Of a DNA stretch of 64,000 nt, positions 38,553 through 47,757 are shown in pieces (position 1 is the stretch's first letter; every line of letters begins with the position of its first letter). This DNA comes from JARBAU01 sp040414675. Lineage in GTDB: Archaea > Thermoproteota > Nitrososphaeria > Nitrososphaerales > Nitrososphaeraceae. The translations under genes and the position numbers were made by a program. The DNA lies in contig JBEDUN010000021.1 in NCBI GenBank assembly GCA_040414675.1, positions 62,001 to 126,000 of the forward strand, given 5' to 3'. The notes beneath the pieces were generated by a model. That model worked only from the letters and a program-made list of their open reading frames with translations, had not been told where the DNA came from and ran no database searches.

Positions 38553-39116
38553 CTAGTTACTGCGGCCTGTTAAGACTCGATCCCTGACTTCAGAGAGGAT
38601 ATCCTCCAGAGCAAGGTAGACATCCAAACAATCCACAAGTTTCTCGTCCATTTCGGCTTTTGCTATCTCTCTATAATTTGTGTGTCCTGTGCCATCATAA
38701 GATATTAGCTGAATTCTATCTTCATTTGTAAAGTCCAATTTTGCAAGATATCCTTTCGATATATCAAGATTCGAATGGGAAAGCCATTTTCCAAACTCTA
38801 CGATCTCATTCAGTTCATTACCAAGTTTTGAGTATTCCTTGTTTAGATCTGGATAATTATTCTTGAGGATTTCTTCAAGTATATGAATAGTTTCAACTGA
38901 AATCGAAGTTCTTTCATTCAAGACTAGTGATATGAATTGCTTTCGTTTCTCTTCGCTACCACCATCAGAACAGAAATGGTGTGATATTATTTCTTTAATT
39001 ATTCCATAGATTGAAACAAGATTAACAAAAAATGCGCCTCTGATATTAATGTCGTACTCAACAAGCTTTGCTAGTGGTTCATTGGAGTTTTTGATGTCCT
39101 TATTTGAAATCGACAA
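38553..39116 (-). CDS. Hypothetical cytoplasmic protein (187 aa), helical
   Basis: No signal peptide or membrane segment. Largely helical with acidic character; first half has NIRGAFFVNLVSIYGIIKE, and the second DFTNEDRIQLISYDGTG and DVYLALEDILSEVRDRV. No catalytic motif or known domain is recognised. The codon pattern and length support a real gene, transcribed toward TFB but with a 420-nt gap. Confidence 0.65.
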   Translation of the reverse strand: MSISNKDIKNSNEPLAKLVEYDINIRGAFFVNLVSIYGIIKEIISHHFCSDGGSEEKRKQFISLVLNERTSISVETIHILEEILKNNYPDLNKEYSKLGNELNEIVEFGKWLSHSNLDISKGYLAKLDFTNEDRIQLISYDGTGHTNYREIAKAEMDEKLVDCLDVYLALEDILSEVRDRVLTGRSN

Positions 39117-39463
39117 ATCATTATTTATCAGATAAATGGACCATAAATAATTACTGTAGCTAGCATTAATGTCATTTTAGAAGTTTTGTATTAGAATATA
39201 TTATTAATACAAGCTCAAGATCACTTCAAATTTCGATACTTTATAGAAAAGAGATAATCATAAGCAAGGATCGTACCAACGTTTGACTTGTTATTGCAAA
39301 ATAGATAAAAATTATACATTGTTAAGAATAAATGGTTAATGATTAATGCAGTCTTATTAAGATATAGGAATAATAGCGTAAGATAATATAAATTAAATAT
39401 TTTACATAATAATTGTTTTCGCAAAGATTATTATTTTTGGCTTTTACTTTTATAAGAAATATC
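39117..39463. other. Spacer upstream of tRNA-Gly
   Basis: Very AT-rich; a 67-codon minus frame (39221-39424) is of random composition. Contains the tRNA promoter (A/T-rich run with TTTTACTTTTATAAG, about 39442-39456). Confidence 0.5.
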
Positions 39464-39538
39464 GCGAAGTTAGCCCAGCCTGGTTAAGGTACGAGCTTCC
39501 CAAGCTCGGGATCGCGGGTTCAAATCCCGCACTTCGCA
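39464..39538 (+). tRNA. tRNA-Gly (anticodon CCC)
   Basis: A 75-nt cloverleaf is readable. Acceptor stem GCGAAGT pairs with ACTTCGC, then discriminator A at 39538. The D arm starts TAGCCC with GG in the loop; the anticodon stem CGAGC/GCTCG encloses TTCCCAA, giving anticodon CCC; the T arm is GCGGG-TTCAAAT-CCCGC. The D stem has one mismatch (C13-A22) and one G-U. The 3' CCA is not encoded. No intron is visible. Confidence 0.95.
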
Positions 39539-39826
39539 CCTACAGATCTAATTGCAATGCACTTTCATGACAACTTTAATATCTACTCTCGTGTATTATT
39601 TTATCAGGTGTTGCCTTAATGCCAAATAGGATGGGAACATCTAAGCTGAGTAAATTGGCCAGAATAGGTGATAGAGGCAGATTAAAATTTGTTAAAAGCA
39701 GCGTTGTTAACTTTAAAATTCCACACTCCATCAGCTCCGAGATTTGATCATTTTTGAGTATTACATCTAATTTGTAATTTGATCTCAACTATTTCATCTA
39801 AACGATCTATATACCTTCATCTACAG
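39539..39826. other. Spacer between tRNA-Gly and the AbrB-PhoU gene
   Basis: A 70-codon minus frame (39576-39788) has no recognisable feature and was not accepted. No repeats. Confidence 0.5.
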
Positions 39827-39839
39827 TATGTAGAACTAT
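39827..39839. promoter_or_regulatory. Candidate phosphate-regulon element upstream of the AbrB-PhoU gene
   Basis: TATGTAGAACTAT, 29-41 nt before the GTG start, identical to the element upstream of pstS. It sits within a small inverted repeat CTACA...TGTAG. The position overlaps the expected TATA region, which would suit repression. Confidence 0.45.
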
Positions 39840-39867
39840 ATGAAAAATTGGCATAACATGTTTATTT

Positions 39868-41037
39868 GTGCTTACCTTACCTACTTTATTGAGCTCTTAC
39901 GATCCTGGGTCTAAGAACAATGAAGTACGTAAAATACAGTTTACTGGTAGATCCACCTACATCTTATCGCTACCAAAAAAATGGCTGACTGAAATGCATC
40001 TCAAAGCTGGAGATCCAGTAGTAATCATACGCGAGGCAAACAATTCGCTTTCTATCTTACCTGAACCCAGGAGAGGAAGGACGTCTGCATCTGGTGGTTC
40101 TTCAGATGAAGTTACTGCATTAGTACTTCAAAATGAAGATTCTGCAACTTTGAAGCGCAAAGTTGTGTCTATTTATTTAGCTGGTTATAGTGTCATTCAT
40201 TTAAAATCAAAAATAGGAAGAATCAATCCAATTCAGAGGGATGCTATAAGGGAAGTGATACGTAGGAATCTGGTAGGAACTGAAATAATTGCAGATGCCT
40301 CGGACATTATCACGATTCAAATTTTAATAAGTATCCCAGAGCTATCTGTCAATACAGCGGTTAGAAGGATGTTTCTCATAGCTTCTTCTATGCACAGGGA
40401 CGCTCTTTCATCATTAGCTGAATTGAATTACGAAATAGCACAAGGGGTCATCAAGTCAGACGACGAGGTTGATAGATTCAGTCTTTATATTCTACGAAAT
40501 CTAGTGATAGCAACCCAGAATGAGAGGATACTTCGCGAGATTGGACTCAGGAAGCCTTCAGATTGTCTAAGCTACAGAGTCACCGTCAAGAGTATTGAGA
40601 GAATAGCAGATCATGCATATGGAATTGCGGATAGCTGTCTAAAGATCAAAGAAAAAATATCTCCAGAAATATTTCATAAAATAGAGAAAATGAGTGAGAT
40701 TTCATTAACTGCTCTAAATGATGCAGTTGAGGCCTTTTTGCGAAGAGATTATACACTTGCAGATAAGACAGTGGACAGAGCAAAAAGCTTGCGTGTATTG
40801 GAAAATGACATAATTGTATTGTTAGAGAAAGAGGAGGAGAAGAAGACTATTCACGATCCACTTACCAATATCAATATTAGGCTTATTTTAGAGGATATAA
40901 GACGAACTGCTGAGCATTCAAGTGATATTGCTGAAGCTGCTATGAATCAGACTATTGATGAAATTATCGAGAAGAATTCGTCTACGTCGGCAGTGCCAGC
41001 AATAGAGGAAGTACCCAATAAGGTTCCCGCCATGTAA
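39868..41037 (+). CDS. AbrB-type DNA-binding domain fused to two PhoU domains, phosphate regulator
   Basis: N-terminal SpoVT/AbrB-like swapped-hairpin domain (about 20-65: RKIQFTGRSTYILSLPKKWL, AGDPVVIIREANNSLSIL) followed by two PhoU-type helical bundles (about 150-260 and 265-360) with the metal-site motifs ERIADHAYGIADSC and RRTAEHSSDIAEAA. This is the archaeal PhoU-like transcription regulator type, coupling phosphate status to DNA. Starts are GTG 39868 or the later TTG (residue 7). It shares an upstream 13-mer with pstS, which makes it the best candidate regulator of that operon, or a co-regulated partner. Confidence 0.85.
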   Translation: MLTLPTLLSSYDPGSKNNEVRKIQFTGRSTYILSLPKKWLTEMHLKAGDPVVIIREANNSLSILPEPRRGRTSASGGSSDEVTALVLQNEDSATLKRKVVSIYLAGYSVIHLKSKIGRINPIQRDAIREVIRRNLVGTEIIADASDIITIQILISIPELSVNTAVRRMFLIASSMHRDALSSLAELNYEIAQGVIKSDDEVDRFSLYILRNLVIATQNERILREIGLRKPSDCLSYRVTVKSIERIADHAYGIADSCLKIKEKISPEIFHKIEKMSEISLTALNDAVEAFLRRDYTLADKTVDRAKSLRVLENDIIVLLEKEEEKKTIHDPLTNINIRLILEDIRRTAEHSSDIAEAAMNQTIDEIIEKNSSTSAVPAIEEVPNKVPAM

Positions 41038-41237
41038 AGGATGATGATGAGAATTGGAGTTCACACGCTAAGTCCATTGTCAATTAAATAAAACGTAACT
41101 CTTGTTTCAACGCAATCCGTTTATGCACAATTAAACAAACAATTGACCGATAGGTAACATCAGATAGTCAACTTATAAGACATGAAAGCCGCGAAATGGA
41201 CGAGAAAGTCTAATAATTCTATATATCTAGATCTGTT

Positions 41238-42653
41238 GTGCTCAAGATCACGCTGAAATATGATAGCGGGACGATAATAATCTCAGGGATAGGCCATATC
41301 CCATATTCCACGTACGATTCTAGGTCTGGAGTTTTCAGGGCTCAAGCCTTGTACTATCAAAATATTGTGGATTATTTGAAACAGAGTGAATTGTCTTATG
41401 AAGACAGAGTGCTAGATTTAATCCCGTCGCCTCAAATCTTAGTTGATCCTAAATTGGCACACCAAAATGGCATATCACTTAGAGACTATCAAACACATGC
41501 ACTTGAAAGTTGGCTTAGAGCAAAGAAAAGAGGCTGCATAGTACTGCCAACAGGGTCAGGTAAGACCTTAGTGGGAATAAAGGCACTGGAAAAAGTGAAT
41601 GCTTCATCGCTTGTAGTAGTACCCACAATCGATTTAATGGATCAATGGACATCAGTACTTTCAAAATTTTTTGCTTATTCTGATGCGATTAAGATTGGAA
41701 ATCTAGGAGGAGGATTGGACAATATCGAAATGATAACGGTTTCAACATATGATTCAGCATACCTAAGGGCAGCCAGTTTTGGTAATAGGTTTGCATTGGT
41801 AATATTTGATGAAGTCCATCATCTTGCCGCACAAGGTTACAGATTAATAGCTGAACAGCTTGCTTCTCCGTTTCGTTTGGGACTCACAGCTACAATTGAA
41901 AGAGAAGACGATTTACACAAAGAATTACCAAGACTTGTTGGTGGAGTGGTATATCAGGTGCATCCAAGAGATCTCGCAAAAAATAGACATCTGGCCATGT
42001 ATGAAATTGAAAGAAGAGAAGTAGATATGTTGCCTGAGGAGGTTGAAGAATACAAGAAATGGATTGGTATTTACCATACTGGACTCAAAAAAGTAGGATT
42101 GCGAATGGCATATGCTGGTGCATTTCAAAAGCTAATAATTATGTCTGGCAGAAACAAGGTTGCCAGAGAGGCCCTGCTAGCTAGAAGCAAAGCCATCGAA
42201 ATTGCTCTGAATAGCAAATCAAAACTAGAAGAATTGAGAAAAATATTGGAACAAAACAAAGGTCGTAAGACCATAATTTTTACTCAACACAACAAGTTAG
42301 TGTATGACATATCGGATAGGTTCCTGATACCATTTATTACCTACAAGTCAGGCAAAGATGAGAGACAAGATGCACTGTCAGGATTTAAGGACGGGAGATA
42401 TAAGGCTATTGTAACATCCAAAGTCCTGGATGAAGGAGTAGATGTTCCGGATGCCGAGGTCGGAATTATCGTCAGCGGTACAGGCAGCAGTAGAGAATTC
42501 ATTCAGAGACTTGGAAGACTACTCAGACCAAAAGCTGATTCAAATATTAAAGCTACGCTAATAGAAATTATTTCAGCCAATACTAGAGAGATCGAAACAA
42601 GTGCTAAAAGAAAGAGGGTCTTTTCTAAAAATATTGATAGTGGATACCGTTAA
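41238..42653 (+). CDS. xpb: XPB/Rad25-type DNA helicase
   Basis: An SF2 DNA translocase for duplex unwinding in nucleotide excision repair. Residues 1-80 form a damage-recognition-like region. Walker A PTGSGKT is at 104-110, DEVH at 191-194, LTAT at 216-219, followed by the family-specific RED motif (R222-E223-D224). The thumb-like region follows (VEEYKKWIGIYHTGLKK), then the second RecA domain with IIFTQHNKLVYDISDR and motif VI EFIQRLGRLLRPK. Start GTG 41238. It has 471 aa, and a Bax1-like nuclease gene is not adjacent. Same strand as the AbrB-PhoU gene, but 200 nt apart. Confidence 0.93.
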   Translation: MLKITLKYDSGTIIISGIGHIPYSTYDSRSGVFRAQALYYQNIVDYLKQSELSYEDRVLDLIPSPQILVDPKLAHQNGISLRDYQTHALESWLRAKKRGCIVLPTGSGKTLVGIKALEKVNASSLVVVPTIDLMDQWTSVLSKFFAYSDAIKIGNLGGGLDNIEMITVSTYDSAYLRAASFGNRFALVIFDEVHHLAAQGYRLIAEQLASPFRLGLTATIEREDDLHKELPRLVGGVVYQVHPRDLAKNRHLAMYEIERREVDMLPEEVEEYKKWIGIYHTGLKKVGLRMAYAGAFQKLIIMSGRNKVAREALLARSKAIEIALNSKSKLEELRKILEQNKGRKTIIFTQHNKLVYDISDRFLIPFITYKSGKDERQDALSGFKDGRYKAIVTSKVLDEGVDVPDAEVGIIVSGTGSSREFIQRLGRLLRPKADSNIKATLIEIISANTREIETSAKRKRVFSKNIDSGYR

Positions 42654-42743
42654 TTTCTAAAATATATTCAATTATACAATTGGGTTAGTTATTCAAAAAT
42701 ATTATAATTGGTGATATGCATAATAAAGATCTGCGACCTGTTA

Positions 42744-42938
42744 TTAATTAGTCGTGATTCTTGAATTTGGGTTATTGACATATTGTTTTGCCTGGTCGGT
42801 CAAATTTTTGACTAACGGTTGACCCACATTTATCACCTTTTCAAACCCACTGAGAACTCCTGAGGAAAACATCCTCCAACCCAATCCAACAATTGCTAAA
42901 ACTACTACAATCAATAAAATAAATCCAAATAGACTCAT
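42744..42938 (-). CDS. Small membrane-anchored protein (64 aa)
   Basis: One N-terminal helix LFGFILLIVVVLAIVGLGW then an amphipathic soluble tail (VINVGQPLVKNLTDQAKQYV). The pattern matches a recurring type of short single-pass proteins in thaumarchaea. Overlapping frame 42841-43041 is a shadow. Confidence 0.55.
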   Translation of the reverse strand: MSLFGFILLIVVVLAIVGLGWRMFSSGVLSGFEKVINVGQPLVKNLTDQAKQYVNNPNSRITTN

Positions 42939-43223
42939 AACTATATTCTATAAGACATACCCTTAAAGGTGAAGATATCGAAATCTGTAACGTTGTACTA
43001 TAAAAATGTACTTTGAAATTAAATCGTGTTGATGCAATCACTAGCTAACCAATCCATAGAACATAATTTAGTGGATAAAGCATATTCATAGTTCACAATT
43101 ATGGACAGAATTCTTCTCGTAGCTTACGGCGCTCATTGTTAATGCTACAATTCTGCCCCTTCATTTTGAAATTAAGCCCAAATTATTTCCTCATTCTATA
43201 CAGATTTTTATGCGAGACTATTA

Positions 43224-43645
43224 CTAACTTGTCGTCGCGTACCCGCTTAATATTAACGTCAATTGATAAAATGCCGTAAATACCAGCCCGTTTCCTTCCT
43301 TCTTGTCCGAGACACGAAATTCGACTTCAAGATCATCTCCTACCAAGACTTCGCCTAGAAATCGCGTGTTCCTATTATCCCAACCTGTGTCTCCATCCAT
43401 TCCATAGAGTAACATAATAGTATCAGCGAATTCATCAAGCCGAGTCATTTCGCCTTCTGCACGAGCCAGAATGGTCCTACCAGGCAAAAGAGTCCCCTTG
43501 ATCCCTTCTTTTTTTCGGCTAATTTTGGGTTTTGATGTAAAATGTTTCTTACCCTTGAAAATTCGAGGTATTGTCGGAACTCGTCCTCGCTGATTTGAAT
43601 TTTCGATTTAAATAATTGACCTACTTTAAATTCATCAAACTTCAA
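43224..43645 (-). pseudogene. MaoC-like dehydratase gene broken by one frameshift in an A7 tract
   Basis: Two overlapping minus-strand frames together give one complete hot-dog protein. The first (43645 down to about 43520) reads MKFDEFKVGQLFKSKI...RNILHQNPKLAEKK; the second continues GIKGTLLPGRTILARAEGEM, then NTRFLGEVLVGDDLEVEFRV to the stop at 43224. The break falls in a run of seven A (minus strand, about 43508-43514): with eight A the product is an intact 140-aa protein. MaoC/FAS1-like domains hydrate enoyl-thioesters; the substrate is not known. It may be a true mutation, a sequencing error or ribosomal slippage. Confidence 0.75.
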
Positions 43646-43750
43646 AGTTAGCCTTAGATTTGATGCTAAAGTTCTATAAACATTTCAACCTATGTCTATC
43701 AAATTCATATTTCTGGAATCTCGTATGGGAGAACGGTCTAGTTATTATTC

Positions 43751-44014
43751 TCAGTGATTAAATTCATCTTCAAACTCATATTCTGTCTTCGTCTTAATAT
43801 TAATGCTATAGTACAAATTGTGATCTAGAAGGATAGAATTAGCCTCAATAGAGTATAGGAATATCCGTTGGCATTTTTGCACTACTTGTGTGTAAACATG
43901 ATCCATTATAGTCAACGATAACACAAATGCCTCACGTTGAAATGTAATATAACAGAGATGATTAGATGATATCTCATTCATGAATGCAATAGGTATGAAA
44001 AATTCTGTGCACAT
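43751..44014 (-). CDS. Hypothetical protein (87 aa)
   Basis: Mixed hydrophobic/polar protein without known motif (FIPIAFMNEISSNHLCYI, VLSLTIMDHVYTQVVQKC). Composition is protein-like but no domain or signal peptide is clear, and it could also be a relic. It sits in front of the frameshifted MaoC-like gene on the same strand, with a gap. Confidence 0.35.
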   Translation of the reverse strand: MCTEFFIPIAFMNEISSNHLCYITFQREAFVLSLTIMDHVYTQVVQKCQRIFLYSIEANSILLDHNLYYSINIKTKTEYEFEDEFNH

Positions 44015-44126
44015 CTAAAACCTGTGCAGTATTTTGAAGGTAGACTTGTAAAATCTAAGTCAAATTCAGTTTACAAGATATATTTTTGGAAAAGAAATAT
44101 TGTCTGATGACTAGACACCATAGATG

Positions 44127-45227
44127 CTAAATTTCAGAACCAACCCTTACCAACGTTCTGCCGATATTCTCTCCTTTGAACAATCCTACGAATGCTTTTG
44201 GAGCAGACTCTAATCCATAATATATCGTTTCTTTCAATCTTATTTTGTCATCGCTTATCCAGCTTGACATAGATTGATAGAAGTCAGTTAACATATTATT
44301 GTGATCGCTATAAACAAATCCCTGTAACCTGAGTCTATTTGATATAGCAAGTGAAAGGTTGGATGGCCCTGAAGGTAAGCGAGAGTTCGGGCTTGTTGTT
44401 GCAATGGAATCGTACACCGATGTTGCACCACATAATACAATCCTTCCAAAAAGACTCATGTTATCTATCGCGGATTCTAAATGTTTACCACCAACGTTAT
44501 CAAAGTAAAGATCGATACCATTAGGACATGCTCTTTTTAATTCTGACGACATAACATTGTTTTCGTTAGTGCTTGGCTGTGCATTTATTGATTCACCTAA
44601 TTTTTTATAGTTAAATGCATAGTCTATCTTGACATCATCTAGAAGCCATTTTACTTTATCTTCTGTGCCAGCGCTACCTACAACATGACATGCTTTGATT
44701 TTAGCTATTTGACACGCTACAGAACCTACACCTCCTGCAGCAGCTGAAACAAATACTGTATCCATTCCTTCCCTAAGTCCTCCAATTTTGAAAAGCCCGA
44801 CATAAGCGGTAAAGCCAGTTATCCCCAGTAGCCCTAAGAAGTGTTGTATAGAACCTATTTTCGGATCAATTACTGTAACATCCTTGATATTATTGGCATT
44901 GTCATTTGAAATCCAATACTCCCGCCAACCATTGTCTGCCAAGACGTAATCACCCTCTTTAAATTTGTCACTTTTTGACACTATGATTTGACCTACGCAT
45001 CCACCACTTAGAGGTCTATTTAGTTTATATGCAGATGTCGATCGTGTTCCTTGCGCCAGGAATATCCTCATATGAGGGTCAACAGACATCCATTTATTAC
45101 GCACCAGAAATTCCCCTTCTCTCAATTCTGGCAGCTCGACTTGGACAATCTTGAAATTTTGCTCGGTAACAAATCCTGTTGGTCTATGCGTGAGATGAAT
45201 CTCCTTACTAACTACTTTGTCTGTCAT
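44127..45227 (-). CDS. NADP-dependent medium-chain dehydrogenase/reductase (leukotriene B4 dehydrogenase-like)
   Basis: A zinc-free MDR oxidoreductase of the NADPH-dependent enone/curcumin reductase type. The N-terminal GroES-like part has FLVRNKWMSVDPHMRIFL; the Rossmann part has SAAAGGVGS at 161-169 (NADP phosphate-binding Gly loop), followed by VACQIAKIKACHVVGSAGTE and FDNVGGKHLESAI. No structural zinc cysteines are visible. 366 aa is normal. Likely reduces alpha,beta-unsaturated carbonyls; the natural substrate is unknown. It is a stand-alone gene. Confidence 0.88.
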   Translation of the reverse strand: MTDKVVSKEIHLTHRPTGFVTEQNFKIVQVELPELREGEFLVRNKWMSVDPHMRIFLAQGTRSTSAYKLNRPLSGGCVGQIIVSKSDKFKEGDYVLADNGWREYWISNDNANNIKDVTVIDPKIGSIQHFLGLLGITGFTAYVGLFKIGGLREGMDTVFVSAAAGGVGSVACQIAKIKACHVVGSAGTEDKVKWLLDDVKIDYAFNYKKLGESINAQPSTNENNVMSSELKRACPNGIDLYFDNVGGKHLESAIDNMSLFGRIVLCGATSVYDSIATTSPNSRLPSGPSNLSLAISNRLRLQGFVYSDHNNMLTDFYQSMSSWISDDKIRLKETIYYGLESAPKAFVGLFKGENIGRTLVRVGSEI

Positions 45228-45663
45228 ACATTCGAACCTTACTATTTTGTCAATTACTATCTTTCATAATAGACTTCCGATCAAAGCAGAAGAGCAATTC
45301 TGTTCGTTTGTGTTTGATCATTGAGCAATTAAAAAGGGCTCAGATTTACGAAAGCAATATTTGCCATAAACCAAAGAAATCAAAGCATATTGTTCAGCGA
45401 ATAACTCCACAGGCATTAATTAATACTCCTTGTGATAAAACACATATTTTGAATATCCAATCCGAATCTGAATCAATGCTGCTATTAGTCTATGGGTTAT
45501 ATAACAACATCGATAATAGATGGAATATTCAGATTTATAAACACAGAATTGTAAGTTAGATTGTCTAAAATTTTCGTTTCATGGTTAGATATCGATTAAT
45601 TAAACCCTTATGATGTTAACTGCGTTACCATCATACTGAACTTGGTTTTGAAGATTTTGACAA
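45228..45663. other. Intergenic spacer
   Basis: A plus-strand frame (45308-45559) was considered too random. Nothing else noted. Confidence 0.5.
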
Positions 45664-45891
45664 TTAATTATAGAGCTCTGCTACTATCTCTACAAACGTC
45701 TGCTTGAGAATTTGTATGTCTGGTATGTGAGCCATTCCCAGATCTGGACTTTTTGCATTTAGGAAATAATTTTCATCCGCTAGTGCAGCGGTTATCATTA
45801 TAGTAAATATTGCTGTCACAGCTATGAGTAAGATTATCTTGTTTTTCGTCGTGAAACATGACATGTAGTAATTTAGGAGTTTTAAAATCAT
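45664..45891 (-). CDS. Small exported protein (about 66-75 aa)
   Basis: N-terminal signal (NKIILLIAVTAIFTIMITAALA, probable cleavage near ALADE) followed by a short mature segment (FLNAKSPDLGMAHIPDIQIL). The start is probably Met10 (45864), giving 66 aa. A second small membrane protein (45990-46100) lies upstream on the same strand. Function unknown. Confidence 0.5.
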   Translation of the reverse strand: MILKLLNYYMSCFTTKNKIILLIAVTAIFTIMITAALADENYFLNAKSPDLGMAHIPDIQILKQTFVEIVAELYN

Positions 45892-45989
45892 ATTTGCTCA
45901 AAGTTACTTCTAAATATTCTGCTAGAAAAAGTGATAAGCCGGGACTAAAGTCAAGATAGATTGATAAGGGTATCACTCAGCTAATATCA

Positions 45990-46100
45990 TCACCATCGCT
46001 CGTGCAACGGTAACAAGAATAGACTGATGACAAAGACTAGTCCCGCAATCATTCCGATGACGCAGATGTTTGTTTTAATTGATCTTAACATCTTTTTCAT
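45990..46100 (-). CDS. Very small single-pass membrane protein (36 aa)
   Basis: ATG 46098-46100 opens a 36-codon frame ending in TGA at 45990. The sequence has a basic n-region (MKKMLRSIKTN) and one hydrophobic helix (CVIGMIAGLVFVISLFLL), then PLHERW. This charge and hydrophobicity pattern is unlikely by chance, but the frame is short. Confidence 0.4.
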   Translation of the reverse strand: MKKMLRSIKTNICVIGMIAGLVFVISLFLLPLHERW

Positions 46101-46943
46101 TAGTTTTATAATCAAAAATGGAGTATTACTATCCTAATCACTACTGCTGCTTATGCATAAGCAGTACATATTACTCTTAATCATAAAGATAATTTTTGCA
46201 AAGCATCCCTGGCAATTAGAATTAGCCAAGATAGCACAAAAGAACATACAAAAAAGATCAGAATTTGGAGTTATATAGTATTGAACGAACTCATTCCCTA
46301 TCCCGTATGCAGTATATTAATATCAAGCCATCATATCAGTAGAGCTACGACCTTAAATCTACCCTGATATATAAATTATTTATCATACGGGTTTATCTGA
46401 AGAATCCACATTTTAGTGGAAACTTAAATGCCAGCATTAATCCATACGGTGCAGTATATGTAGTTCGTAACTGCGCATGTCTTGGGGACTTATAACTACA
46501 AGATTAAATTGAATCTGACTTTTGAGTTATCAGGGATTGTTCTTTTAAATGAGACTGATGAGCAATTTAGTGACCCAACACAGTGATTATAATAGAATAG
46601 GAGATAATTAATAGGTCATATTCTTTACTTGAATGTTTTTTGTGTTCTGCTTCCAATCTTAAAACCACATCAATTTATTTCAAAAATGTGGTCGATTTTA
46701 ACCTTTCTTATGCTAATTTGTCTATCATAGTTAGAATACGTGTTCCATGATTTTTTCCAATCCTTGATATATCTCCAATTTTTATAGGTGCAATAAAGTA
46801 TAATATGTATTTTTTATTCAGAGTTCTTTTTCAATAGATAGTATTGGTAACTCTAACGGGTCAATCTCAAATTTAGTGCTGAGATGTGACGACCACATAC
46901 TAGAATGAAGGAGAGTTGTCTGTCAAGAATATTCTGTGTCTTA
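46101..46943. other. Gene-free stretch of about 840 nt
   Basis: Holds a perfect 18-bp palindrome at 46147-46164 and no protein-like frame. Otherwise AT-rich. Confidence 0.5.
46147..46164. repeat. Perfect 18-bp palindrome
   Basis: CTGCTTATGCATAAGCAG is fully self-complementary, about 47 nt upstream of the ATG of the 36-aa gene. Candidate operator or cruciform site. Confidence 0.6.
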
Positions 46944-47090
46944 TTACTTCACCAATCCAGCTTGTCTAAACAGGGAAGGTTTTACAGATTTGTTTTTAAT
47001 CCTACAAGCCGTAAAGTGCCATGCAATTTCAAGTGCCATAAAAGTAGTCACAAATCCAATTGTTGGATACAATACTAGAGTTTCAATCAT
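46944..47090 (-). CDS. 48-aa membrane-type protein, paralogue of the 47.8 kb gene
   Basis: ATG 47088-47090 to TAA 46944. The protein has a hydrophobic half (LVLYPTIGFVTTFMALEIAW) followed by HFTACRIKNKSVKPSLF. This is clearly homologous to the gene at 47758-47943, which has GFVTT, LELAWHFTACRIKNK and KPCLF at the same spacing. Conservation of the protein between two copies, with differing DNA, shows selection on the coding sequence. Role unknown; single-pass with a cysteine-containing cytoplasmic or external tail. Confidence 0.6.
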   Translation of the reverse strand: MIETLVLYPTIGFVTTFMALEIAWHFTACRIKNKSVKPSLFRQAGLVK

Positions 47091-47343
47091 AAGTTAGATA
47101 TTGCTTAATTACTTTAATTATTTTTATCATACCAATTGATGATTAGTCAGGTTCGCTGCTGATTTCATCTAACGAATAATTGGCCAGATAACCTCGTAAA
47201 GACAATGAATTAGCTGCTAGCTCTACTATTTTGAATAGTTCTTCAAATCAAAATTTTAAGATATTTTGAAAGTATTGTACTTTTTATCTAATCGCAGGGG
47301 CTTGATTTAATTCAAAGATAGGGATCCAAGACCAGCTCACTTT

Positions 47344-47751
47344 TCATAGATTCCTACTACCTGTTTGAACTCTACGTTCATGTGATGCACCAGTACCACA
47401 TGGTGATCCTGTATAATCACCTGAAACGTCGATCACGAAATCAAAGTCATTCAGCTTTTTGAGTATATCACACGTCAATCTCATATTGGTTGCATAGTGT
47501 GTACCATTATCATAGATTCCAGGAACTGACCGACACGTACTCCATATATGATCCTTACACCATTGTGTACTAGTACCCTGCTTGGTAAATACTTCAACCA
47601 TATAAAAAGGAGCGCGTTCAGCCTTAACTTGTTCGTGGATTAAAAGATTATGAATGAGAGCAGGATCGATTTTTGGTAAATAGGTCTCATATAGCGTTTC
47701 CAATCCTCGGAAAACATTTCGTATTTCTTGCAATTCGGTAGTCAATATCAT
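47344..47751 (-). CDS. Hypothetical protein (135 aa) with several Cys/His/Asp
   Basis: Begins with helices (TTELQEIRNVFRGLETLYETYL), then VKAERAPFYMVEVFTKQGT and a region with WCKDHIWSTCRSVPGIYDNGTHY and ATNMRLTCDILKKLNDFDFVI. It ends in SGDYTGSPCGTGASHERR. No known domain. It starts 7 nt after the 47.8 kb small gene, so the two are probably co-transcribed and functionally linked. Confidence 0.55.
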   Translation of the reverse strand: MILTTELQEIRNVFRGLETLYETYLPKIDPALIHNLLIHEQVKAERAPFYMVEVFTKQGTSTQWCKDHIWSTCRSVPGIYDNGTHYATNMRLTCDILKKLNDFDFVIDVSGDYTGSPCGTGASHERRVQTGSRNL

Positions 47752-47757
47752 TTCTGA

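Noticed and set aside
39576..39788. 70-codon minus-strand frame between tRNA-Gly and the AbrB-PhoU gene
   Set aside because: No recognisable pattern and no promoter; kept only as a possibility.
45308..45559. 83-codon plus-strand frame
   Set aside because: No domain; composition close to spacer; starts without a usual start context.
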